Origin: Planococcus sp. MSAK28401 | GTDB taxonomy: Bacteria > Bacillota > Bacilli > Bacillales_A > Planococcaceae | Reading direction: 5' to 3' | Length of the DNA stretch: 64,000 nt | Assembly (NCBI RefSeq): GCF_018283455.1 | Contig: NZ_JAAMTH010000001.1 | Location: forward strand, 1,903,501 to 1,967,500 | Part shown: piece by piece, positions 22,737-30,513 of the stretch | Layout: every line of letters starts with the position of its first letter | Position numbering within the stretch: position 1 is the first letter of the stretch | The notes under the pieces: model-generated | What the model was told of the DNA's origin: nothing | What the model saw: the letters and a program-made list of their open reading frames with translations, nothing else | The model's database searches: none | Position numbers and translations under genes: made by a program

Positions 22737-24230
22737 TTAATCCAATTGATATATTTTGGCGTATTTCGCTTCCAAGTATTCTGCTAGATGATTTCCATTC
22801 AAGCTCTCACCCGTCGCTTCTTCTAAAAGCTCAAGCGGCTTCTTGACAGCTCCGTGCCGGTGAACTTTATCAGTCAGCCAATCAGTGATCGGGCCGATCT
22901 CTCCGTTTGCCAGCAATTCATCATAATTCGGGATGTCTTTTTGCATGGCATTTTTGAACTGTGCTGCATACAGAAGCCCCAGTGCATAGGAAGGGAAATA
23001 GCCAAAGCTGCCACCTGCCCAGTGGACATCTTGAAGCACGCCTTCACCGTCATGTTCTGGTCGGATGCCTAGATATTCCTCGTATTTATCGTTCCATAAA
23101 GCTGGGAGATCCTTGACTTCATAGTCGCCATCGAACAAGCCTTTTTCTAATTCATAACGAATCATGATATGAAGTGCATAAGTTAATTCATCGGCTTCGA
23201 TGCGGATCAATGAAGCTTTGGATTCATTGATGGCTTTGAGGAATTCATCAAGCGTTACCTGCTGGAACGAATCCGGTGCATAAGATAGGAATTTCTCGTA
23301 ATTATGACGCCAGAATGACTCGTTGCGCCCAACAAAGTTCTCAAAGAACAAGGACTGTGATTCATGGATGCCCATCGAGGAGCCCCCGTCCACCGGCAAT
23401 CCGCTCAAATCACTGCTGATGTTTTGTTCATACAGAGCATGGCCTGCCTCGTGAATCGTACCAAAAACAGCCGTACGGAAATCCCGTTCATCGTATTTTG
23501 TCGTCACTCGGACATCGCCGCGGTTCACTGCGATCATAAACGGATGGACCGTTTCGTCAAGTCTTCCCGCTTCGAAATCATAGCCCAATTGGTTCAGCAC
23601 ATCCAAGCTGAAATCCTGCTGGGCTTGTTTAGGGAAATGCCCATACAAAAATTCGGTGTTCGGCTGATTCTCAGACTCTTGGATTTGTTTGACGAGCGGC
23701 ACGATGCGGTCTCTCAATTGCCCGAATACCTTATCCAGTTGCTCAGTCGTGATGCCTGGCTCATACTGGTCCAGCAAAGTGTTATAGACGCTGCCGTTTT
23801 TCATTCCCCAATAGCCGACAAAGCGGCGCGTCGTTTCCACGAGCTGTTCAAGATAGGGTTGGAACATGGTAAAATCCGCCTGCTCCTTCGCCTCTTCCCA
23901 AACGGATTCCGCTTTGCTTGTCAAGACAACGAACTTACGGTATTCCTCCGGTGGAATTTTGGCGTTCAATTGGTACTCACGGTCCGCTTCTTCCACAGAG
24001 CGCTGCATCGCGGTTGACAAGCCGTCCTGCTTTTTCAGTTCAGCGATCAGCTTGCCATATTCTTCGGAAGTCGACATCGCAAAAAGTTCTGAAGACAAGG
24101 TCCCGATCGTCTCTGAACGCAAGTCTTGGCCTTTCTTCGGTGCGCCTGTTCGCATATCCCAATACAGCAAGGAGATGGCTTCGTTATAACTTGTCATTTT
24201 CTGGTGTAGTTCCCTGAATTGTTGTTCCAT
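22737..24230 (-). CDS. ypwA: M32 family metallocarboxypeptidase
   Basis: A 497-residue M32 carboxypeptidase (Taq/Pfu type, YpwA in B. subtilis at about 501). The zinc motif HEAGH is at residues 260-264 and the third ligand Glu290 is in the conserved GIHESQS block; DERDFRTAVFGTIHEAGH and RIEADELTYALHI are family signatures. These enzymes remove C-terminal residues other than proline and cut long-chain peptides in the cytoplasm. AGGAGGAATATTGTGTAA precedes the ATG. In B. subtilis ypwA and ypvA are close neighbours; here an insertion sequence separates them. Confidence 0.92.
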   Translation of the reverse strand: MEQQFRELHQKMTSYNEAISLLYWDMRTGAPKKGQDLRSETIGTLSSELFAMSTSEEYGKLIAELKKQDGLSTAMQRSVEEADREYQLNAKIPPEEYRKFVVLTSKAESVWEEAKEQADFTMFQPYLEQLVETTRRFVGYWGMKNGSVYNTLLDQYEPGITTEQLDKVFGQLRDRIVPLVKQIQESENQPNTEFLYGHFPKQAQQDFSLDVLNQLGYDFEAGRLDETVHPFMIAVNRGDVRVTTKYDERDFRTAVFGTIHEAGHALYEQNISSDLSGLPVDGGSSMGIHESQSLFFENFVGRNESFWRHNYEKFLSYAPDSFQQVTLDEFLKAINESKASLIRIEADELTYALHIMIRYELEKGLFDGDYEVKDLPALWNDKYEEYLGIRPEHDGEGVLQDVHWAGGSFGYFPSYALGLLYAAQFKNAMQKDIPNYDELLANGEIGPITDWLTDKVHRHGAVKKPLELLEEATGESLNGNHLAEYLEAKYAKIYQLD

Positions 24231-24261
24231 TTACACAATATTCCTCCTTCTTTTCCGGTCT

Positions 24262-24270
24262 ATTGTATCA
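24262..24270 (-). promoter_or_regulatory. Extended -10 promoter of ypwA
   Basis: Minus strand TGATACAAT, about 32 bp before the ypwA ATG. The IS left end is about 80 bp further upstream, so the promoter itself is intact. Confidence 0.5.
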
Positions 24271-24417
24271 TATGGAAGCTTTTGTCCGCCCCCACAGCTT
24301 TCAAGAATTTCATTTCTATAGGCGGAACAGCGGAACAGATATAAAAAAATGGGGCTGTCCCAAAAGGTCATGAAAAGTGACTTTTAGGGGCAGTCCATTT
24401 TCGTCTTCTAAAGAAAA

Positions 24418-24544
24418 GGCTGATGTCCATTTCGACGGACGCTTTCCGCGGGCACGGCCTTAGCCTCTTCCCTCGCTTCGCTCAGTCCAGGGTCTTCGGC
24501 TCGCGCTGTTCCCGCTGGAGTCGCCGTCTCCATTCCCATCAGCC
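24418..24544. repeat. Long imperfect palindrome in the IS leader
   Basis: The left arm (from GGCTGATG at 24418) and the reverse complement of the right arm (ending GCC at 24544) share GGCTGATG, AT, GACGG, GCGGG or CGCGGG and GCC in register over about 55 bases each, enough for a long interrupted stem-loop. Similar GC-rich palindromes occur near IS elements in other Bacillales as I recall them. The stretch 24231-24632 has no gene: it holds the ypwA promoter, the IS end, this palindrome and the transposase leader. Confidence 0.65.
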
Positions 24545-24569
24545 GGTTTAAAAAGAAAAAAGGATACAA

Positions 24570-24632
24570 AAAAATCGTCCATTTCTGTAAAATGGGAGTT
24601 ACCACACCACCATTAGAGAAAGGACGATTTTT
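24570..24632 (+). promoter_or_regulatory. Inverted repeat that can mask the transposase ribosome binding site
   Basis: AAAAATCGTCC (24570-24580) pairs perfectly with GGACGATTTTT (24622-24632), which contains the 3' part of the Shine-Dalgarno AAAGGACG and abuts the ATG at 24633. An inner repeat CCATTT/AAATGG (24579-24596) may extend it. A transcript entering from outside would carry both arms and hide the ribosome site. Confidence 0.55.
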
Positions 24633-26582
24633 ATGTGCAATCCGAAGATTACTTCCTCAAATTATAACACTGAACAAGCCGCATTTCCACTCGCTCTGGG
24701 AGAAGGAACTGGCGTTCCGCTATCCAAAAAAGCGAGTCCTACGTTCATTCCCTATAACAACCAACAAGGCTTTGCCATCTTTGATATACAAGATCTTGTG
24801 CCAGCCAACCATGTCGCCCGGGTCATCGACGAAATGGTGGAATTGATTGATGATGAGCTGTTTTTCGCGCACTATAAAGGCGGCGGAAGAAGCTCTTTCC
24901 ATCCAAAGATGATGACCAAAGTTATCCTTTACGCTTATTCGAAGAAAATCTATTCTTCTCGAGGTATTGAAGAAACACTTACTGAACACATTCCGTCCAT
25001 GTGGCTCGCAGCTGGCCAACAACCAGATCACCGAACGATTAACCGGTTCCGTTCGGACCACTTAAAAGCGATGATGGACTCCCTTTTTGAACAGATGATT
25101 CACCAGCTGATCGAACAGAACTACATCACTATGGAGCATTATTTTTTGGATGGCACCAAAATTGAAGCTGATGCCAATAAGTATTCATTCGTCTGGAAAA
25201 AAGCGACACAGAATTTCGAAGGCAAGTTGAAGGTAAAGATTGCCGAAACGATTCAGCATATCCATGAACTGGCCGCAGCTGAAGCGATTCCACTCAACGA
25301 ACAGGTAGAAGAAGCAACGCCTGAACAGCTGGAAGAAATGGCGGAAGCCATGGAAGAACAGATTGACGCATTCACGGAAGCCCTTGATCTGGAAGACGAT
25401 ACCGAAAAACGAAAGCAACTCCGGTCCAAGCGCAGTGAGTGGAAAAAGCCGGTCAAAGCGATTCGCGAAGATTTCCTTCCGCGTCTGGAGAAATATAGTC
25501 AGTACCACGAGATCTTCGGTGATCGAAACAGCTTTTCGAAAACAGACCCGGATGCGACCTTTATGCGAATGAAAGATGATCACATGAAAAATGGTCAATT
25601 GAAAGCAGCTTATAATGTACAAATGGCCACAGAAAATCAGTTCATTCTTTATTATTCGATACATCAGCGACCAACGGACACGCGCTGTTTTCTTCCGCAT
25701 CTGGAGAAACTAGCGGCTTCCAGCCTGCCCATGCCGAAGACGGTCATTGCCGATGCAGGCTATGGCAGTGAAGAGAATTACCTGTATGCGTTGGGCGATG
25801 AAAAAGAGCCGCATTTCGACTTTCTCATTCCATATGGAATGTATCTGAAGGAAAAATCAGCGAGTTACAAGAAGAATATCAAACACGCGAAAAATTGGAC
25901 ATACCTAGAGGAGGAAGATTGTTTCATCTGTCCGAATGGTCGGCGTGTCGCATTTAAAAAATACCTGAATAAAAAGAATGCCTCCGGTTACGAACAAAAC
26001 TTAAAAATCTATGAATGCGAAGACTGTTCGGATTGTCCGTTAAAAGCCCTCTGCACGAAAGCAAAAGGCAACCGACAAGTCCAATGGAATCCCATTTATG
26101 AAGAAATGAAAGCGAAGGCCAAAGCAGCTCTTGAAGATGAAACGAAGACACAAATCTACGCCCAACGCAAAATTGACGTAGAAAGTGTGTTCGGTCATAT
26201 CAAGGGCAATCGGTCGTTCCGCCGATTTCTCCTCCGGGGCTTAGAGAAAGTGCATACAGAGTTCGGGATTGTGGCATTGGCCCACAACCTCCTGAAAGTA
26301 GCCGGCATGCGCCGGCTACTTTCAGTGACCTCACCAATAAATGAAAAACAGACGGAGAAAAAGAAATTCTTTTTCTCCGTCTGCTTTATTTTAGGGGCTT
26401 ATGGGACAGCCCCATTTATCAATTCTATTTTATTCATCGATTTTTCGCCGCTACTGGCAAAACATTCTGCCAGAGATGTTCAATGCGCAATTCCTCTTCG
26501 GTCAATAGCAAATGGATTTGGCCATGGTCAGATGAAGAGCGGATCAACCGCCCGACGCCTTGCTGCAAGCGCAGCTGCATAA
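24633..26582 (+). CDS. IS1182-type DDE transposase whose frame runs past the element end
   Basis: A DDE transposase. The N-terminal part holds the DUF772-like DNA-binding region (residues about 60-145, YKGGGRSSFHPKMM). Catalytic residues fit Asp173 (FLDGTKIEAD), Asp374 (VIADAGYGSEENY) and Glu517 (DVESVFGHIKGNRSF), with a helical insertion between the first two Asp and a C-x2-C-type cluster (ECEDCSDCPLKALC). The oddity is its end: no stop occurs inside the IS, so the frame crosses the right inverted repeat near residue 595 and stops at 26582 in the antisense of ypvA, adding about 55 host-encoded residues. The conserved body ends near HNLLKVAGMRR (about 562). The start follows AAAGGACG. Probably active or recently active, as the catalytic frame is intact. 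Confidence 0.85.
   Translation: MCNPKITSSNYNTEQAAFPLALGEGTGVPLSKKASPTFIPYNNQQGFAIFDIQDLVPANHVARVIDEMVELIDDELFFAHYKGGGRSSFHPKMMTKVILYAYSKKIYSSRGIEETLTEHIPSMWLAAGQQPDHRTINRFRSDHLKAMMDSLFEQMIHQLIEQNYITMEHYFLDGTKIEADANKYSFVWKKATQNFEGKLKVKIAETIQHIHELAAAEAIPLNEQVEEATPEQLEEMAEAMEEQIDAFTEALDLEDDTEKRKQLRSKRSEWKKPVKAIREDFLPRLEKYSQYHEIFGDRNSFSKTDPDATFMRMKDDHMKNGQLKAAYNVQMATENQFILYYSIHQRPTDTRCFLPHLEKLAASSLPMPKTVIADAGYGSEENYLYALGDEKEPHFDFLIPYGMYLKEKSASYKKNIKHAKNWTYLEEEDCFICPNGRRVAFKKYLNKKNASGYEQNLKIYECEDCSDCPLKALCTKAKGNRQVQWNPIYEEMKAKAKAALEDETKTQIYAQRKIDVESVFGHIKGNRSFRRFLLRGLEKVHTEFGIVALAHNLLKVAGMRRLLSVTSPINEKQTEKKKFFFSVCFILGAYGTAPFINSILFIDFSPLLAKHSARDVQCAIPLRSIANGFGHGQMKSGSTARRLAASAAA
26292..26325. repeat. 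Perfect 15-bp hairpin within the 3' part of the transposase gene
   Basis: CTGAAAGTAGCCGGC (26292-26306) and its exact complement (26311-26325) around loop ATGC. It lies at the point where similarity to a normal transposase C-terminus seems to end. It is not followed by a T-tract. Confidence 0.7.
26349..26388 (+). terminator. Terminator-like hairpin near the IS right end
   Basis: CAGACGGAGAAAAAG (26349-26363) with its exact complement (26369-26383), loop AAATT, followed by CTTTATTTT. It should end the transposase transcript before the right inverted repeat, although the reading frame stays open through it. Confidence 0.75.
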
Positions 26583-28341
26583 ACGGCAAGTCGATCTCTT
26601 CCAGCGGATGCTCGCTGAATTTGCGTTTGGCATCGAATACCGGGTCGCTCGGCGGCATCGGCAAATCGACAATGATAACCTTAGTCAAGGCGTCTCCCGG
26701 CAAGTCCATTCCTTCCCATAGATGATGGGAGCAAAGCACTTGGAATTTGCCATCCTGGAAATCGCGCACGACAGACGATAGCTCACGGTCGCCTTCAAAC
26801 TCGAGTGCAAGCGGAGAATCTTTCGGCACTGCTCGTTTGAAAGATTGCATGGCGGCTTTTGATTTGAACAATACCAAAGTCTGTCCGCCTTCCGCTGCCA
26901 GTTCCAGTACTTTTTGCGCTTTTGCCTCCTGTGCGACAGGATGCTTGAAGATCTCCATCACTTCTTCGTATTCAAACGGAGACGGCACCGAGAACGATTC
27001 GAAATTGTCGATCCCTAAGGTATCCGCTAAATAAGTGAAATCCTTCGCGACAGACAATGTGGCGGAAGAAAAGACAATCGGCAGTTTGCCATCGAATAAT
27101 TTCTCATCGAGAATATCCGTCACAAGGCGTGGCATGATGACCAAAGTTTCAATTTCATCTTTTTCTTCAAGCCAGCTAATCGCGTCGCCGTTTTCGACAA
27201 ATAAGCCCATCGAGAAGTTATACTGCTCGAAATACTCCTCAGCCAGATTCAGTTCGTATTCCGGAATGCTGAACAATTCCCCTTCGAAGACGAATTCTTC
27301 CAACAGGCTGTCGACGGTGCGGATCAATTCCGTCCCGATGCGTTTCAATAGCGGGTCTTCTTGTATCGCTTTGCGGTCTTCTTCGCTAGGGATCAAGTTA
27401 CTGCGCAGCACACGGAAAAACTCAGTATGCAAATCGATGGTCCGTTCAATGAGCCCGAGCGTCTTTTCGCGAACCCCGTCGACCATGACTTTTTCCGTCA
27501 CGTCATAAAGCGAGCTTTCCTGTACTTCATAAGTAAGCGCGCGCTGTGCCGCGAATTCCAGTAAGTGGCCTTCATCGAGTACAATTTGTGAAACTTCCGG
27601 AAGCAATGGCGCCTGGCCTTCGTGCTTGCGGTTTTCTTTTGTCCAAATATGCTCCATCAGGAAATCATGTGAACAGATGACCAGGTCGGTCGCTTCCCGG
27701 TAATGGTTGCGATGCAAGGTCAATCCGCATTTATTGCGCATATCGCAAGCGTTGCAGTTTTGGATCGGATGGTAATTGACTTGTTGCCACTGATCATCCG
27801 TGAGTTCCGGATAACTTGAGCGTTCGCCATATGGATACATTTGCTGCATCGAATAAGTTTTGTTGACGAATTCGGGAAGCGTATCTTCGATATGGTCGAG
27901 GAAATCCGCTTCGCTGCGTTTTTTTGCCCCTTCGAAGCGTTGCAGGCATAAATACTGGTCGCGTGATTTCGCGAGGCGGACGTCCAGGTTCAAATTGAAC
28001 AATTCGTCCAAACGGTCGATATCCCCGCCTTTTTTCACCAATTGTTCGATCAATGCCTCATCTGCACAAGAAATGAGGGCAGGTTTGCCTGTGTAGCGGG
28101 CATATGCAATCGCTGGCAATAAATAGGCCATCGTCTTGCCTGTGCCGACGCCAGCTTCTGCAAATAGCACTTGTCGTTCTTTCAGTGCTTTTTCCAATTG
28201 AAACGACATAAAAATCTGTTCATCGCGAAGTTCATACCCTTTTTCAGGCAGAATATCGTAGAAGATATCCCCGATCCAGTCGTTCAATGAGTCAAAGAAC
28301 GTTTTATCTTTGGATAACGGAAATGGCAATGCTTGTCTCAT
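26434..28341 (-). CDS. ypvA: DinG-family ATP-dependent helicase with Fe-S cluster (YpvA)
   Basis: A 635-residue XPD/DinG-type superfamily 2 helicase without an exonuclease domain. Walker A is AGVGTGKT (about residues 63-70) and motif II is DEGH (256-259). Four cysteines placed as in XPD (Cys132, then Cys196, Cys199 and Cys205 in NCNACDMRNKC) should hold a 4Fe-4S cluster. Motifs V/VI appear as HHLWEGMDLPG and QGVGRLIRSS. It unwinds DNA 5' to 3' by family precedent. I start at ATG 28341 (MRQALPFPLS), six bases after GAGGGG; the in-frame extension upstream to 28569 lies antisense-free but inside the methyltransferase gene and lacks family features. Its stop lies 16 bp from the IS end. Confidence 0.9.
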   Translation of the reverse strand: MRQALPFPLSKDKTFFDSLNDWIGDIFYDILPEKGYELRDEQIFMSFQLEKALKERQVLFAEAGVGTGKTMAYLLPAIAYARYTGKPALISCADEALIEQLVKKGGDIDRLDELFNLNLDVRLAKSRDQYLCLQRFEGAKKRSEADFLDHIEDTLPEFVNKTYSMQQMYPYGERSSYPELTDDQWQQVNYHPIQNCNACDMRNKCGLTLHRNHYREATDLVICSHDFLMEHIWTKENRKHEGQAPLLPEVSQIVLDEGHLLEFAAQRALTYEVQESSLYDVTEKVMVDGVREKTLGLIERTIDLHTEFFRVLRSNLIPSEEDRKAIQEDPLLKRIGTELIRTVDSLLEEFVFEGELFSIPEYELNLAEEYFEQYNFSMGLFVENGDAISWLEEKDEIETLVIMPRLVTDILDEKLFDGKLPIVFSSATLSVAKDFTYLADTLGIDNFESFSVPSPFEYEEVMEIFKHPVAQEAKAQKVLELAAEGGQTLVLFKSKAAMQSFKRAVPKDSPLALEFEGDRELSSVVRDFQDGKFQVLCSHHLWEGMDLPGDALTKVIIVDLPMPPSDPVFDAKRKFSEHPLEEIDLPFMQLRLQQGVGRLIRSSSDHGQIHLLLTEEELRIEHLWQNVLPVAAKNR

Positions 28342-28359
28342 ATAAAACCCCTCACAGAG

Positions 28360-28387
28360 AAACGGAAGGGCACACGCCCTTCCGTTT
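28360..28387 (-). terminator. Terminator-like hairpin between ypsC and ypvA
   Basis: A 12-bp stem AAACGGAAGGGC / GCCCTTCCGTTT with a 4-base loop and a short T-run on either strand. It may only partly end ypsC transcripts before ypvA. Confidence 0.65.
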
Positions 28388-28390
28388 TCC

Positions 28391-29527
28391 TCATTTATTT
28401 TTTGGACGTTCTCCCCAGAATTGGAACAGGTCCGTGCGGATAAAACCATTATATAATTTGCGTTTTTTCGTCGCTTTTTGGCCGTAGAGTTTTTCAAAGC
28501 CTTCCATCGAAGACAGCATATAAACAGACCATGTCGGGTATTTCGAGAACATTTGTCCCATATCCCCAATCATTTCTTCGATGACTTCCACTTCACCGAT
28601 CCGCTCGCCGTACGGCGGGTTCCCGATGACAACACCGTTCTCTTCAGTTGTCGTGAAATCTGTCACTTGGCGCTGCTGCAAACGGACAATTCCTGCAAAT
28701 CCAGCTTCAATTACGTTTTCTTCGGCGATTTGGATCATCCGGTGGTCGATATCCGTGCCGAGAATATTAAGCGGCTGGTCGTAATTCGCTTGCTCTTCCG
28801 CTTCTGCACGAACTTCATCCCAGATCTTGGAACCAATCCATGGCCATTGTTCGCTATCGAATTCCCGGTTGTAGCCCGGGGCGATGTTCTGGCCGATCAT
28901 TGCTGCTTCGATGACGATTGTCCCTGAACCGCAGAACGGATCGACAAATGGGCGATCTGGGCTCCAGCGCGACAATTTGATAAGCGCTGCCGCCAAAGTT
29001 TCTTTTAGTGGTGCTTCGCCTTGCCCGACGCGGTAGCCGCGTTTATGGAGTCCGGCTCCGCTTGTATCGATCGATAACTGCACTTTGTCTTTTAGAATCG
29101 ACACTTCTATTTTGAATCGAGGTCCCGATTCGTCTAAAAAGGCATTGCGGTGATATGCTTTTTTCATGCGCTCGACAATTGCTTTTTTGACGATCGACTG
29201 GCAGGTCGGCACACTGTGAAGCTTTGATTTAACCGATTTTCCTTGAACAGGGAATTCGGCATCGACTGGCAAGTATTTTTCCCATTCAATCGCTTTTGTC
29301 TGTTCAAACAGCTCATCAAAAGTGGTCGCTTCGAATTCGCCGGCGATCAATTTCACGCGGTCAGCGGTGCGCAGCCAGAGATTCGTTTTCGCGATATCGC
29401 GGGCAGTTCCTTCAAAAAATACTTTGCCGTTGTCTGTCGTCGTTTCGTACCCAAGTTCTTTTACTTCATTTGCCACGATGGATTCCAGACCCATCGCCGC
29501 AGTGGCCAGTAATTTATAACTAGTCAT
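28391..29527 (-). CDS. ypsC: THUMP-domain rRNA N2-guanine methyltransferase (YpsC/RlmL-like)
   Basis: A 378-residue protein with an N-terminal ferredoxin-like/THUMP RNA-binding region (residues about 1-160) and a UPF0020 Rossmann methyltransferase domain. Motif IV NPPYGER is the N-methylating signature, and FVDPFCGSGTIVIEAAMIG is the SAM-binding loop; these place it with RlmL N-terminal halves, which methylate a guanine of 23S rRNA. The B. subtilis counterpart YpsC has the same neighbours (rnpB and gpsB upstream, ypvA downstream). AAGGAAGTTGTT precedes the ATG. Confidence 0.92.
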   Translation of the reverse strand: MTSYKLLATAAMGLESIVANEVKELGYETTTDNGKVFFEGTARDIAKTNLWLRTADRVKLIAGEFEATTFDELFEQTKAIEWEKYLPVDAEFPVQGKSVKSKLHSVPTCQSIVKKAIVERMKKAYHRNAFLDESGPRFKIEVSILKDKVQLSIDTSGAGLHKRGYRVGQGEAPLKETLAAALIKLSRWSPDRPFVDPFCGSGTIVIEAAMIGQNIAPGYNREFDSEQWPWIGSKIWDEVRAEAEEQANYDQPLNILGTDIDHRMIQIAEENVIEAGFAGIVRLQQRQVTDFTTTEENGVVIGNPPYGERIGEVEVIEEMIGDMGQMFSKYPTWSVYMLSSMEGFEKLYGQKATKKRKLYNGFIRTDLFQFWGERPKNK

Positions 29528-29661
29528 AACAACTTCCTTTCCGTCTTCCTAATACCTGTTTTAGTCATATAGCAACGACTGCTGACAATACCGGATGTTG
29601 ATAGACAGCAGCTTGGACCATATATAATTTTTCACTTCAAATTTTTCTTCATTCATATGAA

Positions 29662-29689
29662 GAAAGGCTCCCCAGCAGGAGAGCCTTTC
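29662..29689 (-). terminator. Terminator of rnpB
   Basis: A 9-bp stem GAAAGGCTC / GAGCCTTTC with a 10-base loop, 15 bp past the RNA's 3' end; the following minus-strand sequence TTCTTCAT is only moderately T-rich. The stretch 29528-29661 otherwise holds only the ypsC leader. Confidence 0.65.
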
Positions 29690-29704
29690 AAAGATAATAA
29701 GTTA

Positions 29705-30106
29705 AGACCATTCAAAATTCTATAAGCCATGTTTTGTCTCCACGTACTCAAACAGCCAAAGCCTCGTACTAGCGGATGGCAATCATCTATCTGCGGATTC
29801 GCTCCGCCTCTTCCGTCGGTTCATTTCCCTTGGAAAAGTGCCCCTACCATAATTTGGGTTTCTCACTCGCGGGGTTTACCTCGTTCCACCTGCATAGTTT
29901 CCTAGACAGCTCCGTCACTGTGGCACCTTCAGGGTATTTCGGCCATATCCGAAGACTTAGGCGTTCTACCCGCCGTCAGCATAAATGCTGCCCCAGCTTA
30001 TTGTTTCGCTGAGCGCGATCACTACGGTCATCGCAGATCCGTGTGAGCATGGACTTTCCTCTCCCGCATCAAGTGCGGGAGCGATTGCCAGAATTTCAAA
30101 TGGCTA
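29705..30106 (-). ncRNA. rnpB: RNase P RNA, Bacillus type B
   Basis: About 402 nt, the usual length for type B. Recognisable blocks on the minus strand in order: GAGGAAAGTCCATGCTC (P3/P4 5' region), GACGGC, GTCTTCGGATATGG, GTGCCACAGTGAC, GAAACCCAAAT, then AGATAGATGATTGCC and ACAAAACATGGCTTATAG near the 3' end. The outermost ends (AGCCATTTGAAATTCT and AGAATTTTGAATGGTCT) pair to form P1. It is the ribozyme that removes 5' leaders from tRNA precursors. Position between gpsB and ypsC is conserved with B. subtilis. It has its own strong promoter. Confidence 0.97.
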
Positions 30107-30110
30107 ACTA

Positions 30111-30139
30111 AGTATACGCTATTCGGCGACTATTGACAA
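30111..30139 (-). promoter_or_regulatory. Promoter of rnpB
   Basis: Minus strand TTGTCA (30134-30139) and TATACT (30111-30116) separated by 17 bp, five of six consensus in each. The first base of P1 would lie about seven bases downstream, as expected for a stable RNA. Confidence 0.85.
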
Positions 30140-30144
30140 GCTTA

Positions 30145-30438
30145 TCATCTATTGTCGAGCTTATTGCCGAATACATGATTTTCTAAATGGGACAACCTGC
30201 GCAGAATGTCAAAATTGGTCGTTCCAGGCGCGGGAGTTGCTTGCTTTTTTGGCGATTCCTCCAGCTCCGCGCGCAATCGGCGGTTTTCATTTTGCAATTG
30301 TTCGATTTTTTTGTTGTACAATTCATAGTCTTGAATGATTTCATCCAGGAAATGGTCTACTTCATCCTGGTTGTAGCCGCGCATGGCTGTTTTAAAGTCT
30401 TTTTCTAAAATGTCTTTTGCTGCATATTTAATATCCAT
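30145..30438 (-). CDS. gpsB: Cell division/elongation regulator GpsB
   Basis: A 97-residue DivIVA-like protein. The N-terminal membrane-binding and PBP-binding head is clear ([21 protein letters not shown]), followed by a coiled coil (about residues 30-65), a Pro-rich linker (about 66-73) and a short C-terminal hexamerising helix ([16 protein letters not shown]). GpsB shuttles PBP1 between septum and side wall; here the PBP1 gene ponA is about 5 kb away. GGAAGGA precedes the ATG. Gene order mrfB-gpsB-rnpB-ypsC is the same as in B. subtilis. Confidence 0.97.
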   Translation of the reverse strand: MDIKYAAKDILEKDFKTAMRGYNQDEVDHFLDEIIQDYELYNKKIEQLQNENRRLRAELEESPKKQATPAPGTTNFDILRRLSHLENHVFGNKLDNR

Positions 30439-30494
30439 TCGAATCGTCCTTCCATTAAAAGAAACTTCGTGAAATATGTCTATTCCTTACGGTT

Positions 30495-30503
30495 AGTATA
30501 GCA
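30495..30503 (-). promoter_or_regulatory. Extended -10 promoter of gpsB
   Basis: Minus strand TGCTATACT, a TGn extension plus TATACT, about 57 bp before the gpsB ATG and next to the mrfB stop. No -35 match. Confidence 0.5.
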
Positions 30504-30513
30504 TAAGCGATAT

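Larger units (their letters stand above)
24347..26417 (+). mobile_element. IS1182-type insertion sequence, about 2.07 kb
   Basis: Bounded by a perfect 16-bp terminal inverted repeat: AAATGGGGCTGTCCCA at 24347-24362 and its reverse complement at 26402-26417, with similarity continuing a few bases inward (AAAG/TAAG). It holds one transposase gene, a 290-bp leader with a long imperfect palindrome, a hairpin over the transposase ribosome site, and two perfect 15-bp hairpins near the 3' end. It lies between ypwA and ypvA and ends 16 bp past the ypvA stop codon, so no gene is broken. I see no convincing target-site duplication: left flank ACAGATATAAAA, right flank ATCAATTC. Confidence 0.88.

Noticed and set aside
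25185-25700. Minus-strand frame of 171 codons inside the IS
   Set aside because: It is antisense to the transposase core, has no ribosome site and no recognisable domain.
24335-26425. Target-site duplication of the insertion sequence
   Set aside because: The A-rich left flank and the right flank share at most ATA, too short to support.
29776-30012. Protein-coding frame at 29776-30012
   Set aside because: It lies wholly on the complement of the RNase P RNA, whose conserved blocks explain the sequence.
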